Shown: positions 55,836 through 64,000 of the stretch, piece by piece
How the letters are laid out: the number at the start of each line of letters is the position of its first letter
How positions within the stretch are numbered: the first letter of the stretch is position 1
From: Cystobacter fuscus DSM 2262
Lineage (GTDB): Bacteria; Myxococcota; Myxococcia; Myxococcales; Myxococcaceae
Direction of reading: 5' to 3'
NCBI RefSeq assembly: GCF_000335475.2
Contig: NZ_ANAH02000007.1
Location: 1 to 64,000, forward strand
Length of the DNA: 64,000 nt
Notes under the pieces: model-generated
Told to the model about the DNA's origin: nothing
The model's database searches: none
The model's input: the letters and a program-made list of their open reading frames with translations, nothing else
Program-made: the position numbers and the translations under genes

Positions 55836-57002
55836 ATGCTTTCGACCGCGCTGCTGCTGACAACGCTGGCCACGGCCCCCTCTCCCGCGACCACTTCCGC
55901 CCTCGAGGCGCCCGTCCAGAAGGAGAAGGGCGCGGACGCCATCGTGGTGCCCCTGGTGAGCTACAACTCCGACCTGGGCTTCACCTATGGTGGCGTGGCG
56001 GGCGCCTATCTGTACTCGCCAGGCTATGTGCCCTACCGGCATGCCATCGCCATCCAGGCGATGTTCACCAGCCGGGGACAGCAGAACCATTACCTGCGCT
56101 ACGACGGGCCGCGGCTCATCGGGCCCATGCGCCTGGAGCTGCGCCTGGAGTACCGGCGCGAGCTGCTCAGCCCCTTCTACGGGGCGGGCAACGTGTCCGC
56201 GCAGGACTTCCGCGGCAACGAGAACCAGGAGCGCTTCAACTACAAGAAGGGCTCGCCCGGCGCGTGGATGCGCCTGCGCGGTCGGCCCCTCGGCGAGAGC
56301 CACCCCTTGCAGACGTACGTGGGCTACGCGTGGCGCTACACCCAGGTGTCGACCTTCGAGTCCTCGATGCTCAGTGAGCTCAAGCCCGTGGGCATCGAGG
56401 GCGGGCCCACCGGGCAGGTGTCCGCGGGAGTGATGTGGGACACGCGCGACAACGAGTCGGATCCGGTGCGTGGCGGCGTGGAGGAGCTGAGCGTGCGCGT
56501 GTCGGGCACCGCCACGGGCAGCCGCTACCAGTACGGGGGCATCACGCTGAGCGAGAAGCGCTTCTGGCAGTTCGGCTCGAGGGTGGTGCTCGCCCAGCGG
56601 CTGACGCTGGACGCGCTGTTCGGGGAGGTGCCCTTCTTCGAGTGGGTGAACACGGGCGGGGTGAGCGTCTCGGAAGGCATTGGCGGAATGAGCAGCGTGC
56701 GTGGCATCGAGCGCAACCGGTTCGCGGGCAACGTCAAGGCGTTCTCCAACACGGAGCTGCGCGTGCGCGCCTTCGACTTCAACCTGTTCGGCGCGCCGGT
56801 CTACACGGGCGGCGTGGCCTTCGTGGACGTGGGGCGCGTGTGGCACCCGGGCGTGACGGACGGCCCCTGGTGGATGTTGCATCCGGGCGTGGGCGCGGGC
56901 CTGCGCGTGGCCCGGCGCGCGGCCGTGGTACGCTTCGACTGGGCCATGTCCCCGGAGACGCTGCGCCACCGCGTGTACATCAACTTCGGCCACATGTTCT
57001 AG
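55836..57002 (+). CDS. Omp85/D15-type outer-membrane beta-barrel
   Basis: 388 residues with a short signal peptide. No POTRA domains; the protein is barrel only. Alternating beta-strands, DTRDNESDPVRGG, and the SSVRGIERNRFAGN loop (VRGF/Y-type motif) place it in the Omp85 surface-antigen family, ending in Phe (NFGHMF) as barrels do. It may be an outer-membrane lipid or protein translocation pore. Confidence 0.9.
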   Translation: MLSTALLLTTLATAPSPATTSALEAPVQKEKGADAIVVPLVSYNSDLGFTYGGVAGAYLYSPGYVPYRHAIAIQAMFTSRGQQNHYLRYDGPRLIGPMRLELRLEYRRELLSPFYGAGNVSAQDFRGNENQERFNYKKGSPGAWMRLRGRPLGESHPLQTYVGYAWRYTQVSTFESSMLSELKPVGIEGGPTGQVSAGVMWDTRDNESDPVRGGVEELSVRVSGTATGSRYQYGGITLSEKRFWQFGSRVVLAQRLTLDALFGEVPFFEWVNTGGVSVSEGIGGMSSVRGIERNRFAGNVKAFSNTELRVRAFDFNLFGAPVYTGGVAFVDVGRVWHPGVTDGPWWMLHPGVGAGLRVARRAAVVRFDWAMSPETLRHRVYINFGHMF

Positions 57003-57103
57003 GCCGCAACCACGCCAGGGTCCGCTCCACCACCCAACGGTGGCGACCCAGACCCTTCGAGGCGTCAATGCCGCGTCGAGCAATGACGAACTCTTTGCAC
57101 TTG

Positions 57104-57664
57104 TTACTCACCGAAGGCGAACTCCGACTTCACTTCATCCCGGGCCCTGGCAACAACTCGCCCTTTGCCATCGAGCCCTCGCGCGGTCAGCACAAAGTGT
57201 ACGATGTAGACCTCTGCTCCGGTCCCTGGTTGACGCGACTTCTTGCGCAGCGTTCGTGCGAGAAGAGGATCTGGGATGAAGAAGGTGCGTATGGGACTGG
57301 CTGCCGCCTGGATTGATTTGGCTTGGGACTGCGCATCCGCCATGGCCAATGTCCGCTGGGGATGGGCGGGAACGTAGAGTTCTCCCACCATGAGCATCTC
57401 GTTGCCTTGTCCTACCTGGAGCATCATGTGCACACTCCGCACAGCATCGCCAGGAGTCCCCTCAATGCGAGCCTCGCACACCACCGCCTCTGTGTTCCAC
57501 TGAGCCCCCATGGGGCCGCCGCCCTGCTCCTGGAGGTTGCCGCCCTTCCAGGCATCAAGGCACTCGAGTTGGACAGTCAGCGCTGGAGATGGATCCGCGC
57601 GAGCGACCGAGAGAAACAACAGCAGATAGCGCACGTTCCGTAAGAGCACGAGGAGACCCTTCAT
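57104..57664 (-). CDS. Secreted candidate immunity protein for the M15 effector
   Basis: 186 residues with an N-terminal signal peptide (LLVLLRNVRYLLLFLSVARA). The ATG overlaps the stop of the M15 peptidase gene (ATGA). Beta-rich body, single Cys pair (LECLDAW, VVCEARI). Periplasmic export is what is needed to protect against a peptidoglycan-acting effector. Function is inferred from context. Confidence 0.75.
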   Translation of the reverse strand: MKGLLVLLRNVRYLLLFLSVARADPSPALTVQLECLDAWKGGNLQEQGGGPMGAQWNTEAVVCEARIEGTPGDAVRSVHMMLQVGQGNEMLMVGELYVPAHPQRTLAMADAQSQAKSIQAAASPIRTFFIPDPLLARTLRKKSRQPGTGAEVYIVHFVLTARGLDGKGRVVARARDEVKSEFAFGE

Positions 57665-58764
57665 CCCGGTGGGTGATCCAGCATCGCATCATTGCTCCAC
57701 CCGGCAATGCGGAGTTGCTGCTCCGAGTACCCGATGAGTTCCATCTCATCCAAGAACGTGGCCTGCTTGGCGACGATGTATTGGAAATGCCACCACTCGG
57801 TCTTGTTGTAGTCCTTTTCCCAGCCCGATTGGGCCTTGATGCGCTCGAACTTGCCCGAAGACTCGATCAACGTCGTCAAGTCCACGTAGTTCCCAGCCGG
57901 AATGTCTATGTCCTTCCCATTGAAGAAACTGTAGTACTTGACCTGCCCCTTGGTGAGCGCCTTGATGTGGGCTCCACTCGAATTGGCTGTCTTGCAGTAG
58001 ATCCGCCAGTACATCTGTTGGCCGGAAGCCTCCTTGACGATGAAATAGCGTTGTCCGTTGCCTCCGCCGAGGGCCTGATTGATGTCCACAGCGCGGCCAC
58101 AATAATGGAAGCTGTACCGGCTCGTGCCCGACTTGGTCATCCGCTGAAGCACACGAGTGGTGTCTCCATAAGGGCCTTCGAGTGTGGCGCCCTGTGCCTG
58201 GGCGAGCGTGACGATCTCCCCCCACGCTGCGGCTGCATCCTCTCGCAGCTTGCCGCCTGTAACGACCCCTACAACCGAAATCGCCCGAAGTGGGAATCTG
58301 GCCAGGGGAAGCGTCCAGTTCTTCGAGATCCATTTGCGGATTTCCTGGGCTGTAGCGAAGTCACAAACACCGGTCTCGCCTCCAGCAAAGCACTCCCCCG
58401 TGCCAATGTCTGGTTGAGGCATCCGATAGGGCCTCGCGGCGTGCCGCTGAAAGCGGGCGACAGCTCGCTGGGTCTCGGGCCCGAAGTAACCATCCCGGTA
58501 GTCATCCTTGGCCGGAAGGTAGTTCAGCGCGATCAGGTCCTTCTGGAGTTGCACCACGTAATCATGAGGAGCGGTAGCGGCCTGCTTATATTTCTTGCTC
58601 GCCGTATTGTCGATGCTGTTGTCCTTCTTGCTCTTGAAATAGAGTTGAAGTCCCGAGTACTCCCAATAATTCAACGGGAAGGCCACGACCGTGACCGTCC
58701 CCTTGGCGACGACTACCGCGGTAGTGGGATTAGTCCCTTGCGCCACGCCAGCGTTTCCAGCCAT
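57661..58764 (-). CDS. T6SS-type effector: peptidoglycan-binding and M15 D-Ala peptidase
   Basis: 367 residues with AGGAGG before the ATG and no signal peptide. A peptidoglycan-binding helix domain (about 65-112, with DGYFGPETQRAVARFQ) precedes a VanY/D-Ala-D-Ala carboxypeptidase-like M15 domain: SFHYCGRAVDIN (His220, Asp227) and TEWWHFQY (His326). The missing signal peptide and the PAAR gene immediately upstream imply delivery by type VI secretion into a rival periplasm, where it would cut peptide crosslinks. Confidence 0.88.
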   Translation of the reverse strand: MAGNAGVAQGTNPTTAVVVAKGTVTVVAFPLNYWEYSGLQLYFKSKKDNSIDNTASKKYKQAATAPHDYVVQLQKDLIALNYLPAKDDYRDGYFGPETQRAVARFQRHAARPYRMPQPDIGTGECFAGGETGVCDFATAQEIRKWISKNWTLPLARFPLRAISVVGVVTGGKLREDAAAAWGEIVTLAQAQGATLEGPYGDTTRVLQRMTKSGTSRYSFHYCGRAVDINQALGGGNGQRYFIVKEASGQQMYWRIYCKTANSSGAHIKALTKGQVKYYSFFNGKDIDIPAGNYVDLTTLIESSGKFERIKAQSGWEKDYNKTEWWHFQYIVAKQATFLDEMELIGYSEQQLRIAGWSNDAMLDHPPG

Positions 58765-58788
58765 GTTTCCTCCTAGCGCGAGCGACTC

Positions 58789-59625
58789 TCAACAACCGTG
58801 GGAATCATCTGGACCACACGAACCTGGCATGTAGTCCGGTAGGGACTCTGGATTGTTCGGCATCTCCGCCGCCCCATGGGTTGCCAAACATCCATGATTG
58901 TCGACCAGGACTTCACAGGGCAGACCTGGATCGAGTCCTTCCAGCCACGCGATTCCCTGCTCATCCAGTGTCACATTGATTCTCCGTCCCTCATGGAGGA
59001 CAGTCACCGGATGACCCGCCAGGGGCTTGCCATTCGAATCCACAACCTTGAGCTGGAAGGTCTCCAGCTCGTCCTCCAATGTGTTGTAATCGATTTCCGG
59101 GTCCAGGATCTCAATACGCAACTTTTCTTGGTACGTACTCTGCACCAACTCGGTGTGGCCCCTGGTATCCGTGACGCCTTCGAGCACCGCGCCATTCTCT
59201 CGGGTGATGCGGTAGCGCCGATTTGGCAGAGGGGTGCCGTTCTTCTCATCCACCAGGATGAATGCCTCGTCATAGAGCATCCCCATGGAGGTGGCTTGGT
59301 ATACATCATTGCCAATAATGACGTCCGGGCTGCCTTCAATCAGTTGTCCATGCCCACCGCAATGAGCGACCGCATCACCCTGACGGTGCGCCGGCTTGCT
59401 GTTGATGATGACACTGGACGCACCGGTAGCAGCTTGCCAGGTGTTGGGGCCACAGCAGGAGGAATGGTTGCCCGTATCTCCCACTCGCAACGCGGGTTTG
59501 AAGTTAATCAACACGTCTGGTGAGCCCGACACGGCAGGCCCCACTGCCGAGTGCGGGCAAGAGGGGCATCCGTGTGAGTCCGCAGGGACATGTGATCTAT
59601 CGCCAACACGGCCGGCAGCAGGCAT
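58789..59625 (-). CDS. PAAR-domain T6SS spike protein with beta-sandwich tail
   Basis: 278 residues. Residues 1-105 form a PAAR tip with Zn-binding His/Cys pattern (GDRSH...HGCPSCPHS, GDTGNHSSCC, GDAVAHCGGHG). Residues about 115-225 contain transthyretin/Ig-like repeats (GTPLPNRRYRITRENGAVL; GKPLAGHPVTVLHEGRRINV) typical of effector-carrying spikes. The tail ends GPDDSHGC. It probably caps VgrG and carries the neighbouring effectors. VgrG and sheath genes are not in the window. Confidence 0.9.
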   Translation of the reverse strand: MPAAGRVGDRSHVPADSHGCPSCPHSAVGPAVSGSPDVLINFKPALRVGDTGNHSSCCGPNTWQAATGASSVIINSKPAHRQGDAVAHCGGHGQLIEGSPDVIIGNDVYQATSMGMLYDEAFILVDEKNGTPLPNRRYRITRENGAVLEGVTDTRGHTELVQSTYQEKLRIEILDPEIDYNTLEDELETFQLKVVDSNGKPLAGHPVTVLHEGRRINVTLDEQGIAWLEGLDPGLPCEVLVDNHGCLATHGAAEMPNNPESLPDYMPGSCGPDDSHGC

Positions 59626-59640
59626 ATCGACGGTCTCCCT

Positions 59641-60237
59641 CTATTTACAGGACCCATACTGCTCAAGCTTGGACCAGCGCGAGTGCGCGAGGAGCCGGAA
59701 TCGACCATTTGCCGGCTCGAACTTGTAGACATCGCCATCCGAGGGAAGCAGGAACTTCTTCCCGGCGGGCATCCGCATCTGTTTGACGAGCGCGACCAGC
59801 ACATCATCTCCCCGGCGCAGGAATACGGGCGGCTGCTGGGAGCGCTCTCGCAGCGACACCATGGGCTGTGCCCCCCGGAGATCCATGATGAGGACGTTGA
59901 GAGCGGAACCACTCTCCCCCGAAGCCACCAGGAAGTCTCCGTGGCACACAAGCTGCTCGAAGTTCTCGTCCAGGGAGATTGACTGCTCCCCCTGTTCGGA
60001 AGACCACACCACCAACCGCGAGGAATCCCCCGGGGAGGCCGCCTCAACACTGCTTGCCAACAAGGCGCCGTACCCTCGCTCACCGCACCCTTCCAGATAG
60101 CCCAGCAGTTCCTCCCCCGGCTTCAACAGACCCTGGAGCCGCACCAAAGTCGCCGCAGCCACCGGCTCGGCCACTCCCATCGAGGCAAGCACCACGAGCA
60201 AGGAGACCATGAGCCTGTTCTTCTTCAGCGTGTCCAT
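59641..60237 (-). CDS. Secreted candidate immunity protein for the SLT effector
   Basis: 198 residues from the ATG at 60237 (GGAG upstream). Signal peptide (LMVSLLVVLASMGVAEPVAAA). Beta-rich body with YLEGCGERGYGALLAS and a C-terminal GSCK. It sits between the muramidase-like and PAAR genes, so a periplasmic immunity role for the upstream effector is the most likely job, though unproven. Confidence 0.75.
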   Translation of the reverse strand: MDTLKKNRLMVSLLVVLASMGVAEPVAAATLVRLQGLLKPGEELLGYLEGCGERGYGALLASSVEAASPGDSSRLVVWSSEQGEQSISLDENFEQLVCHGDFLVASGESGSALNVLIMDLRGAQPMVSLRERSQQPPVFLRRGDDVLVALVKQMRMPAGKKFLLPSDGDVYKFEPANGRFRLLAHSRWSKLEQYGSCK

Positions 60238-60254
60238 GCAGCTCCTCGCAAGTC

Positions 60255-60803
60255 CTACCACTTCCGGATCTTCTCCAGACAGGCGACTCCAACACCAGAC
60301 CTCCTCATGCATTCGGCACAAGCATTGATATTGGTCGAATACCCGGCTCCAGTGCCGTAACCATTCACTCCCTTTTCGAGGTCTCCAGCCCGATCAATCC
60401 GCATCTGGAGGTATTTGGTTGCGTACTCGATATTCTGTTCCTTGGTCAGCCCACTGTGAAGGGTCCTCGCACGTGCCCTCCATTGCTCCTTCGTTTCCCC
60501 CTTGTTCTGCCCAATAACGTCCATCACCGCAGTGACGGTCAACCCCATGAACCCAGAGGCAGTAGACTCAGAACTCTTCGCACAAGGATAAAAATCACTC
60601 TCCTTGTAGATCTGACAGATGATGAATTCATCCGGCTGTTTGGATTTGTTGTGCTCCTTGACGATTTTCTTGATTTCATCAAGGGATAGCCGATCACAAT
60701 CGTATTTCTTGATAGGAACAACTTTGCGCTCGGTATTGGATGTGGGAGTTGTCGTGGATGCGCTCTCCGCTACGACCTTGCTTTTCGTATGAGGCTCGGC
60801 CAT
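60255..60803 (-). CDS. T6SS-type effector: lysozyme-like transglycosylase
   Basis: 182 residues, no signal peptide. After a polar 30-residue N-terminus comes an SLT/lysozyme-like domain with catalytic Glu68 in QIYKESDFYPC, followed by SSESTASGFMGLT and a helical end with several Cys (NACAECMRRSGVG). Would hydrolyse glycan strands of peptidoglycan. First gene of the operon with the PAAR and M15 genes. Confidence 0.82.
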   Translation of the reverse strand: MAEPHTKSKVVAESASTTTPTSNTERKVVPIKKYDCDRLSLDEIKKIVKEHNKSKQPDEFIICQIYKESDFYPCAKSSESTASGFMGLTVTAVMDVIGQNKGETKEQWRARARTLHSGLTKEQNIEYATKYLQMRIDRAGDLEKGVNGYGTGAGYSTNINACAECMRRSGVGVACLEKIRKW

Positions 60804-61168
60804 GTGATCCTTCGTCCCCCACTGCTCTCATCTCGGTTCCGTTGCGTCGATCGGTCTCTGCCGTCACTCAACCCCGGGAAGATGTTCTTGGAGAACGTGG
60901 TCGATGAACAAGTGCCGATGGGGAGCTTTTGTCCACGATTCGACATTCGCCACCGCAACCCACAAACACACATCAACTCGCAACACAGACAGAGAAGAAT
61001 GCACGCCATGGAAGGGTGGCGCATGGCGGTGTAGTTGTCCATCGAGAGGCGGAGGGAGATAGGGCTGCTTGATGGCAGCTACCTCGTCATGATTTCTTGA
61101 AAACCATCCTCGATTCCCGCTTGAGGCAAGTCAGACGCGAGGCCGTGCCCTGGTTTCCATGCTGATGC
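60804..61168. other. Intergenic region ahead of the T6SS operon
   Basis: About 365 bp with lower GC than the genes. No convincing frame on either strand; it should hold the promoter of the minus-strand T6SS effector operon. No sigma54 or obvious sigma70 match recognised. Confidence 0.45.
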
Positions 61169-61741
61169 TCAGAGGTCAGAGGCGGGCATGAACAGCACCC
61201 GGCCCCCGTGGCGCCGCTGGTAGGCGGAGGCGTCCTGGCAGGACATGGGCGGGGGCTGACGATCGGGAGGCACTCCGTCCAGCCAGACGCGGCAGGAGCC
61301 CGGAGGCGGTAGACGATCGGGCGGAACGCCATCGAAGGACACCGGCCCGTACTCGGTCGCCGCCACTTCACCCGTCTGGAACGAGCGCGGCGAGGAAGCC
61401 CAGATCACCAGGCCCCCATGGCGACTCGCGGTCCGATGCGCGTGGCCGCACGACATGGTCGCCGGCTGGCGATCCGGAGGCAGCGGCCGGTACCAGATGC
61501 GGCACAGGCCCTCTCGCGGAACACGATCCGGAGGGACGTGGAAGTTCATGGAGCCCCGAGGCGGCTCATGCGGATGGGACGGGGGAGGAGGAGGCCGGGG
61601 ACCGCGCGGCGGGGGCCGAGGCCGATGGGGAGGCCGGCTCGGAGTTTCCGAAGGCTCGGGGTCGGGGTCGGAAGAGTGAATGAAAGTGCAACCCGCCGCC
61701 GTGAGCATCCAACCAACGAGAAGTGCGCGAAGACCATTCAT
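61169..61741 (-). CDS. Lipoprotein with duplicated VPPDR-type motif
   Basis: 190 residues. Lipobox LTAAGC (Cys18). A long proline/arginine linker (about 25-65) and then two copies of a unit: VPPDRVPREGLCRIWYRPLP / VPPDRLPPPGSCRVWLDGVP, each continuing PPDRQP..MSC...RHGG. The repeated RIW and Cys positions suggest a small cell-envelope binding module. Function unknown. Confidence 0.8.
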   Translation of the reverse strand: MNGLRALLVGWMLTAAGCTFIHSSDPDPEPSETPSRPPHRPRPPPRGPRPPPPPSHPHEPPRGSMNFHVPPDRVPREGLCRIWYRPLPPDRQPATMSCGHAHRTASRHGGLVIWASSPRSFQTGEVAATEYGPVSFDGVPPDRLPPPGSCRVWLDGVPPDRQPPPMSCQDASAYQRRHGGRVLFMPASDL

Positions 61742-61936
61742 GGTGCGCGCCCAGACGCCGGACGCTCGCCTGCCATTCACTCCGCGACACGCCCTCTCCT
61801 CCCAGGTCCATGGAAGGCCAACCTTTCTCAACTCCCGGAAGTCGAAAGAACAAGATTCGCAACGGGAGAGAAATCACCCGGAAACATGCGGCGCCGACAC
61901 TGGTGAACGTCGAATCCTCACCCCAGGAGGTAGCCC

Positions 61937-62335
61937 ATGCGTCGGTTCATCCCTCTTCACGCCGTGCTCACCGTGGCGGCATCGCTGGTCTCCACGTCGG
62001 TGCTCGCACAGCCCCCGCATCGGCGAGGCCCGCCCCCCGAGGCCCTCCAGGCCTGCGCCTCCAAGAGCCAGGGCGCCACCTGCACCATCGACTTCCCGGA
62101 TCGCCAGCTCGAGGGCACCTGCGAGTCGCACCATGGAGAGACCCTCGCCTGCCGGCCGGCGCGTCCTCCCGGTCCTCCTCCCGAGGCCCTCGCCGCCTGC
62201 TCGGGCCTCCAGGAGGGCGAGGCCTGCACGGTGACGCTCCACGACAGGGAGCTCCAGGGCCAGTGCCACACCGGCCCCGATCAACAACGCGCCTGCCACC
62301 CCGAGCGCTCCCACCGGGGACCCCCTCCGGAATAG
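61937..62335 (+). CDS. Small secreted protein with two PPPEAL-Cys repeats
   Basis: 132 residues. Signal peptide to about residue 25. Two units of about 45 residues, each PPPEAL.AC.....G..C....DR.L.G.C.......AC, with six Cys likely forming disulfides. Probably periplasmic or secreted. It diverges from the repeat lipoprotein gene. Confidence 0.82.
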   Translation: MRRFIPLHAVLTVAASLVSTSVLAQPPHRRGPPPEALQACASKSQGATCTIDFPDRQLEGTCESHHGETLACRPARPPGPPPEALAACSGLQEGEACTVTLHDRELQGQCHTGPDQQRACHPERSHRGPPPE

Positions 62336-62339
62336 GGCG

Positions 62340-62801
62340 CTACGGAGAGACAGCGGGCGTCACGGGCTCGCCCTGGCGGAAGCGCGCCTCCGGGCCCGGG
62401 CCCACGTACACCTGCACGGAGCGGAAGCGCGGCGTGCTCTCGGCCACCCGGACCGAGTGGCGCAGGCCCGCGGGGATGTAGACGGCGTCGCCCTGACGCA
62501 CGGACATCGCCTGCCCCTCGATGGTCATCTCCGCCCCGCCCTCCTCCACGTAGATCATCTCCACACTGTCCACGTGGACGTGCTCGGGCACCGTGCTTCC
62601 CCCCTGGAGCTCCAACACGCCCATCGAGGCGGCACGGGCGCCGGTCTCCTCGTTGAGCAGCAGGAGCGCGGTGCCCTTGCCCTGGGCGATGCGGAAGGTG
62701 GGAGCCCGCGCGCCGTCCACCACGTAGCGCACGGGCCGGGTGGGGACGCGGGCACAGCCCACGCCGACACACAACAGGGCCAACAGGAACACGGTACGCA
62801 T
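62340..62801 (-). CDS. Cupin-domain lipoprotein
   Basis: 153 residues from the ATG at 62801 (GGAGG four bases upstream). Lipobox LCVGVGC (Cys16). Cupin motif 1 VPEHVHVDSVEMIYVEEG and motif 2 GDAVYIPAGLRHSVRVAE contain the expected His and Glu metal ligands. A periplasmic small-molecule-binding cupin or sensor. Confidence 0.85.
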   Translation of the reverse strand: MRTVFLLALLCVGVGCARVPTRPVRYVVDGARAPTFRIAQGKGTALLLLNEETGARAASMGVLELQGGSTVPEHVHVDSVEMIYVEEGGAEMTIEGQAMSVRQGDAVYIPAGLRHSVRVAESTPRFRSVQVYVGPGPEARFRQGEPVTPAVSP

Positions 62802-62818
62802 CACCCCTCCGTTCCGGC

Positions 62819-63358
62819 TCATCGGTGGTTGAGATACGTCGAGTGACACGCCACGCACGTCTCCACGAGGCGCCCGTAGCTCTCCGCGAGCGCCTGGTCG
62901 TCCCGCTTCTCCGCGGCCTCGCTCACGGCGCGAGCGCGCAGGCGGGCCTCGTCCTGGAGCACGAAGAAACGCTCGGGCAGGAGCGCGTTGAGATCCGCCT
63001 CACCGCCGGGCAGGGGCCGGATGATCCGGGGCTCGGCGGAGATGTGTTTGGCCGCGGCGCGCGCGACGTCGTACTGGAGCAACGTCACGCCATACATGAG
63101 GTCGCGCGCGTCCTGCCCATGGCGCTCCATCTTCTGGCGCAGCAGGGACCGGGCCTGCTCGGGCAGATAGTCCGGCTTGCCCAACGAGGAGGGAGGCGAC
63201 TCCTTGTTGGCCGCCTCGGCCTTGGGCTTCTCGGCCTTGGGCTTCTTGGAGGGAGCGGCCTTCTGGGGCTCGGGCTCCGCGGCGGAGGCGTGGAAGACAA
63301 AGCCCGCGGACAGGACGCCCACGAGCATGAGGGGGACGCGAAAAGAAGTGGTCTTCAT
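62819..63358 (-). CDS. Periplasmic c-type cytochrome-like protein
   Basis: 179 residues with a signal peptide (cleavage near ASAAE) and a Lys/Ala/Pro linker. One CVACHSTY heme site is at the very C-terminus, preceded by four helices (SLLRQKMERHGQDARDLM; EAAEKRDDQALAESYGRLVE). The architecture, a helical bundle with CxxCH in the last helix, resembles cytochrome c-prime/c556. No strong ribosome site is seen at the chosen start. Confidence 0.85.
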   Translation of the reverse strand: MKTTSFRVPLMLVGVLSAGFVFHASAAEPEPQKAAPSKKPKAEKPKAEAANKESPPSSLGKPDYLPEQARSLLRQKMERHGQDARDLMYGVTLLQYDVARAAAKHISAEPRIIRPLPGGEADLNALLPERFFVLQDEARLRARAVSEAAEKRDDQALAESYGRLVETCVACHSTYLNHR

Positions 63359-63455
63359 CGAATGGACTCGCCGGCCGTGATGCGCATGGGGCTTCTCACC
63401 CACTCGCAGGATCAGTCCTGGCTTCGCGGAAAGCAATGCACGGCCTCCGCGGCCC

Positions 63456-63848
63456 TCAGGGAGTCGCCGCCGAGGCCGCGGGGTTGCCCGCCTTGATCCA
63501 GCGCGCCAGCGAGAGGGCCTCCTGGGTGGACATGAGGTCCGCGTAGCTGGGCATGCCCGTTCCGGGCCGGACCTTCTGGGCGTCGAGGATCCACATGGCG
63601 ACCGTCTCGTCGGGCTTGCTCCGCGCGTTGACGAGAGCGGGGGCGAACATGGCGCCCTCGCCGTGGCAGCCGCGGCATTTCAAGCTGGCGAAGAGTTCCT
63701 CCGGAGGCCGCGGCGCCTGGGCGGTGGCGGTGTTTCCGGACGCGGAGGTCTCCGCCTCCTTCTTCTCCGAGCAACCCGCGAGGGCCACGGCCATCGACAA
63801 GAGCACCGTGTGGGACAGCGGAAGGACGAGGGGCATGCGATTGCGCAT
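63456..63848 (-). CDS. Monoheme c-type cytochrome lipoprotein
   Basis: 130 residues. Lipobox AVALAGC (Cys26). A class I cytochrome c with CRGCHGEG heme site near residue 58-62 and axial Met in TGMPSY. It probably carries electrons in the periplasm or at a membrane; upstream of the other cytochrome on the same strand. Confidence 0.9.
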   Translation of the reverse strand: MRNRMPLVLPLSHTVLLSMAVALAGCSEKKEAETSASGNTATAQAPRPPEELFASLKCRGCHGEGAMFAPALVNARSKPDETVAMWILDAQKVRPGTGMPSYADLMSTQEALSLARWIKAGNPAASAATP

Positions 63849-63941
63849 GCCCCTCCTCTACTACCACCAGCGCGGGGAGGACCAGGGGAAGGGGGCCCAG
63901 AAGGGCGTCGCCAGGGTGTCGCCCTCAAGAAGGGGCGGGGG

Positions 63942-64000
63942 CTACGGGGTCACTTGTGAGAAGCGTACCTTCTGCACCCCCTCGATCATCTGCAGGGCCA
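63942..64000 (-). CDS. C-terminal end of a gene running off the window
   Basis: On the minus strand 18 codons in one frame (ALQMIEGVQKVRFSQVTP) lead to a TAG at 63944-63942. The GC-rich third positions suggest a real gene that continues beyond the right edge. Too short to identify. Confidence 0.4.
   Translation of the reverse strand, partial: ALQMIEGVQKVRFSQVTP

Noticed and set aside
55674-57083. Upstream extension of the phosphodiesterase into the Omp85 gene
   Set aside because: The extra residues are antisense to the barrel gene; the GTG at 55673 begins the protein-like sequence.

Overview
The window looks like a chromosomal segment of a high-GC myxobacterium, most likely of the Cystobacterineae (Archangium/Cystobacter/Myxococcus relatives). 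The basis is strong GC bias at third codon positions, many Sec-lipoproteins, a DUF2378 (TIGR02265) protein, a Ser/Thr kinase paired with a DUF2381 protein, a SitA-type lipoprotein toxin, two consensus sigma54 promoter types and frequent GTG starts. No rRNA, CRISPR array, transposase or phage structural gene was seen.

Layout. 0-5 kb: a small zinc-ribbon gene, then the RNA-repair system rtcB-rtcA (minus strand) facing its activator rtcR, with a consensus sigma54 promoter in front of rtcB. 5-13 kb: housekeeping and orphan genes (NGLAF-repeat lipoprotein, a diverged DAC/DisA_N-like protein, EamA transporter, DTW-domain tRNA modifier, DUF2378, two-lobed S41 peptidase). 13-22 kb: a tRNA/tmRNA 3'-end remnant beside an overlapping lipoprotein/acidic-protein pair, then NTF2-like, alpha/beta hydrolase, cupin, a heme-motif lipoprotein, an AmpG-like permease and a tandem DUF1990 pair, the second fused to a membrane domain.

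22.3-30.6 kb is the most unusual region. A two-gene module is present three times in tandem: a large protein with a proline-rich variable N-terminus and a conserved C-terminal domain that resembles an ADP-ribosyltransferase-like fold, followed by a 111-114 residue acidic partner. Modules 1 and 2 carry an essentially identical 138 bp leader that contains a perfect sigma54 promoter, and each module is preceded by the same 24 bp palindrome, about 72 bp upstream of the -24 element in modules 1 and 2, where an enhancer-binding protein would bind. A DUF2278-lamin-tail protein and a two-HKD phospholipase D-family protein follow directly.

30.7-43 kb: secreted lipoproteins, including one with PEP-synthase/PPDK-like domains, a CE2-type SGNH esterase with a CBM42-like tail, a tandem beta-sandwich protein, a kelch-like protein, and the kinase/DUF2381 pair. 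43-45.6 kb: a SitA-family lipoprotein toxin with its candidate immunity gene. 45.7-53 kb: an SPFH (flotillin-like) protein, then a complete iscSUA-hscBA-fdx operon without iscR but with an IscR type-1-like box on its promoter, and tRNA-Leu(CAG) with its own promoter and a classic intrinsic terminator.

53-57 kb: a phosphodiesterase-superfamily protein overlapping an LPG-synthase-TM/flippase-like protein, and an Omp85/D15-type barrel. 57-61 kb: an orphan type VI secretion cargo operon (lysozyme-like SLT effector, secreted candidate immunity protein, PAAR spike, M15 peptidase, secreted candidate immunity protein). 61-64 kb: repeat-containing secreted proteins, a cupin lipoprotein and two c-type cytochromes.

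Taken together the accessory parts are rich in kin-competition machinery: a contact-transferred SitA toxin, peptidoglycan-targeting T6SS effectors with periplasmic immunity, and the triplicated sigma54-driven module, which I judge the best candidate for an undescribed system.
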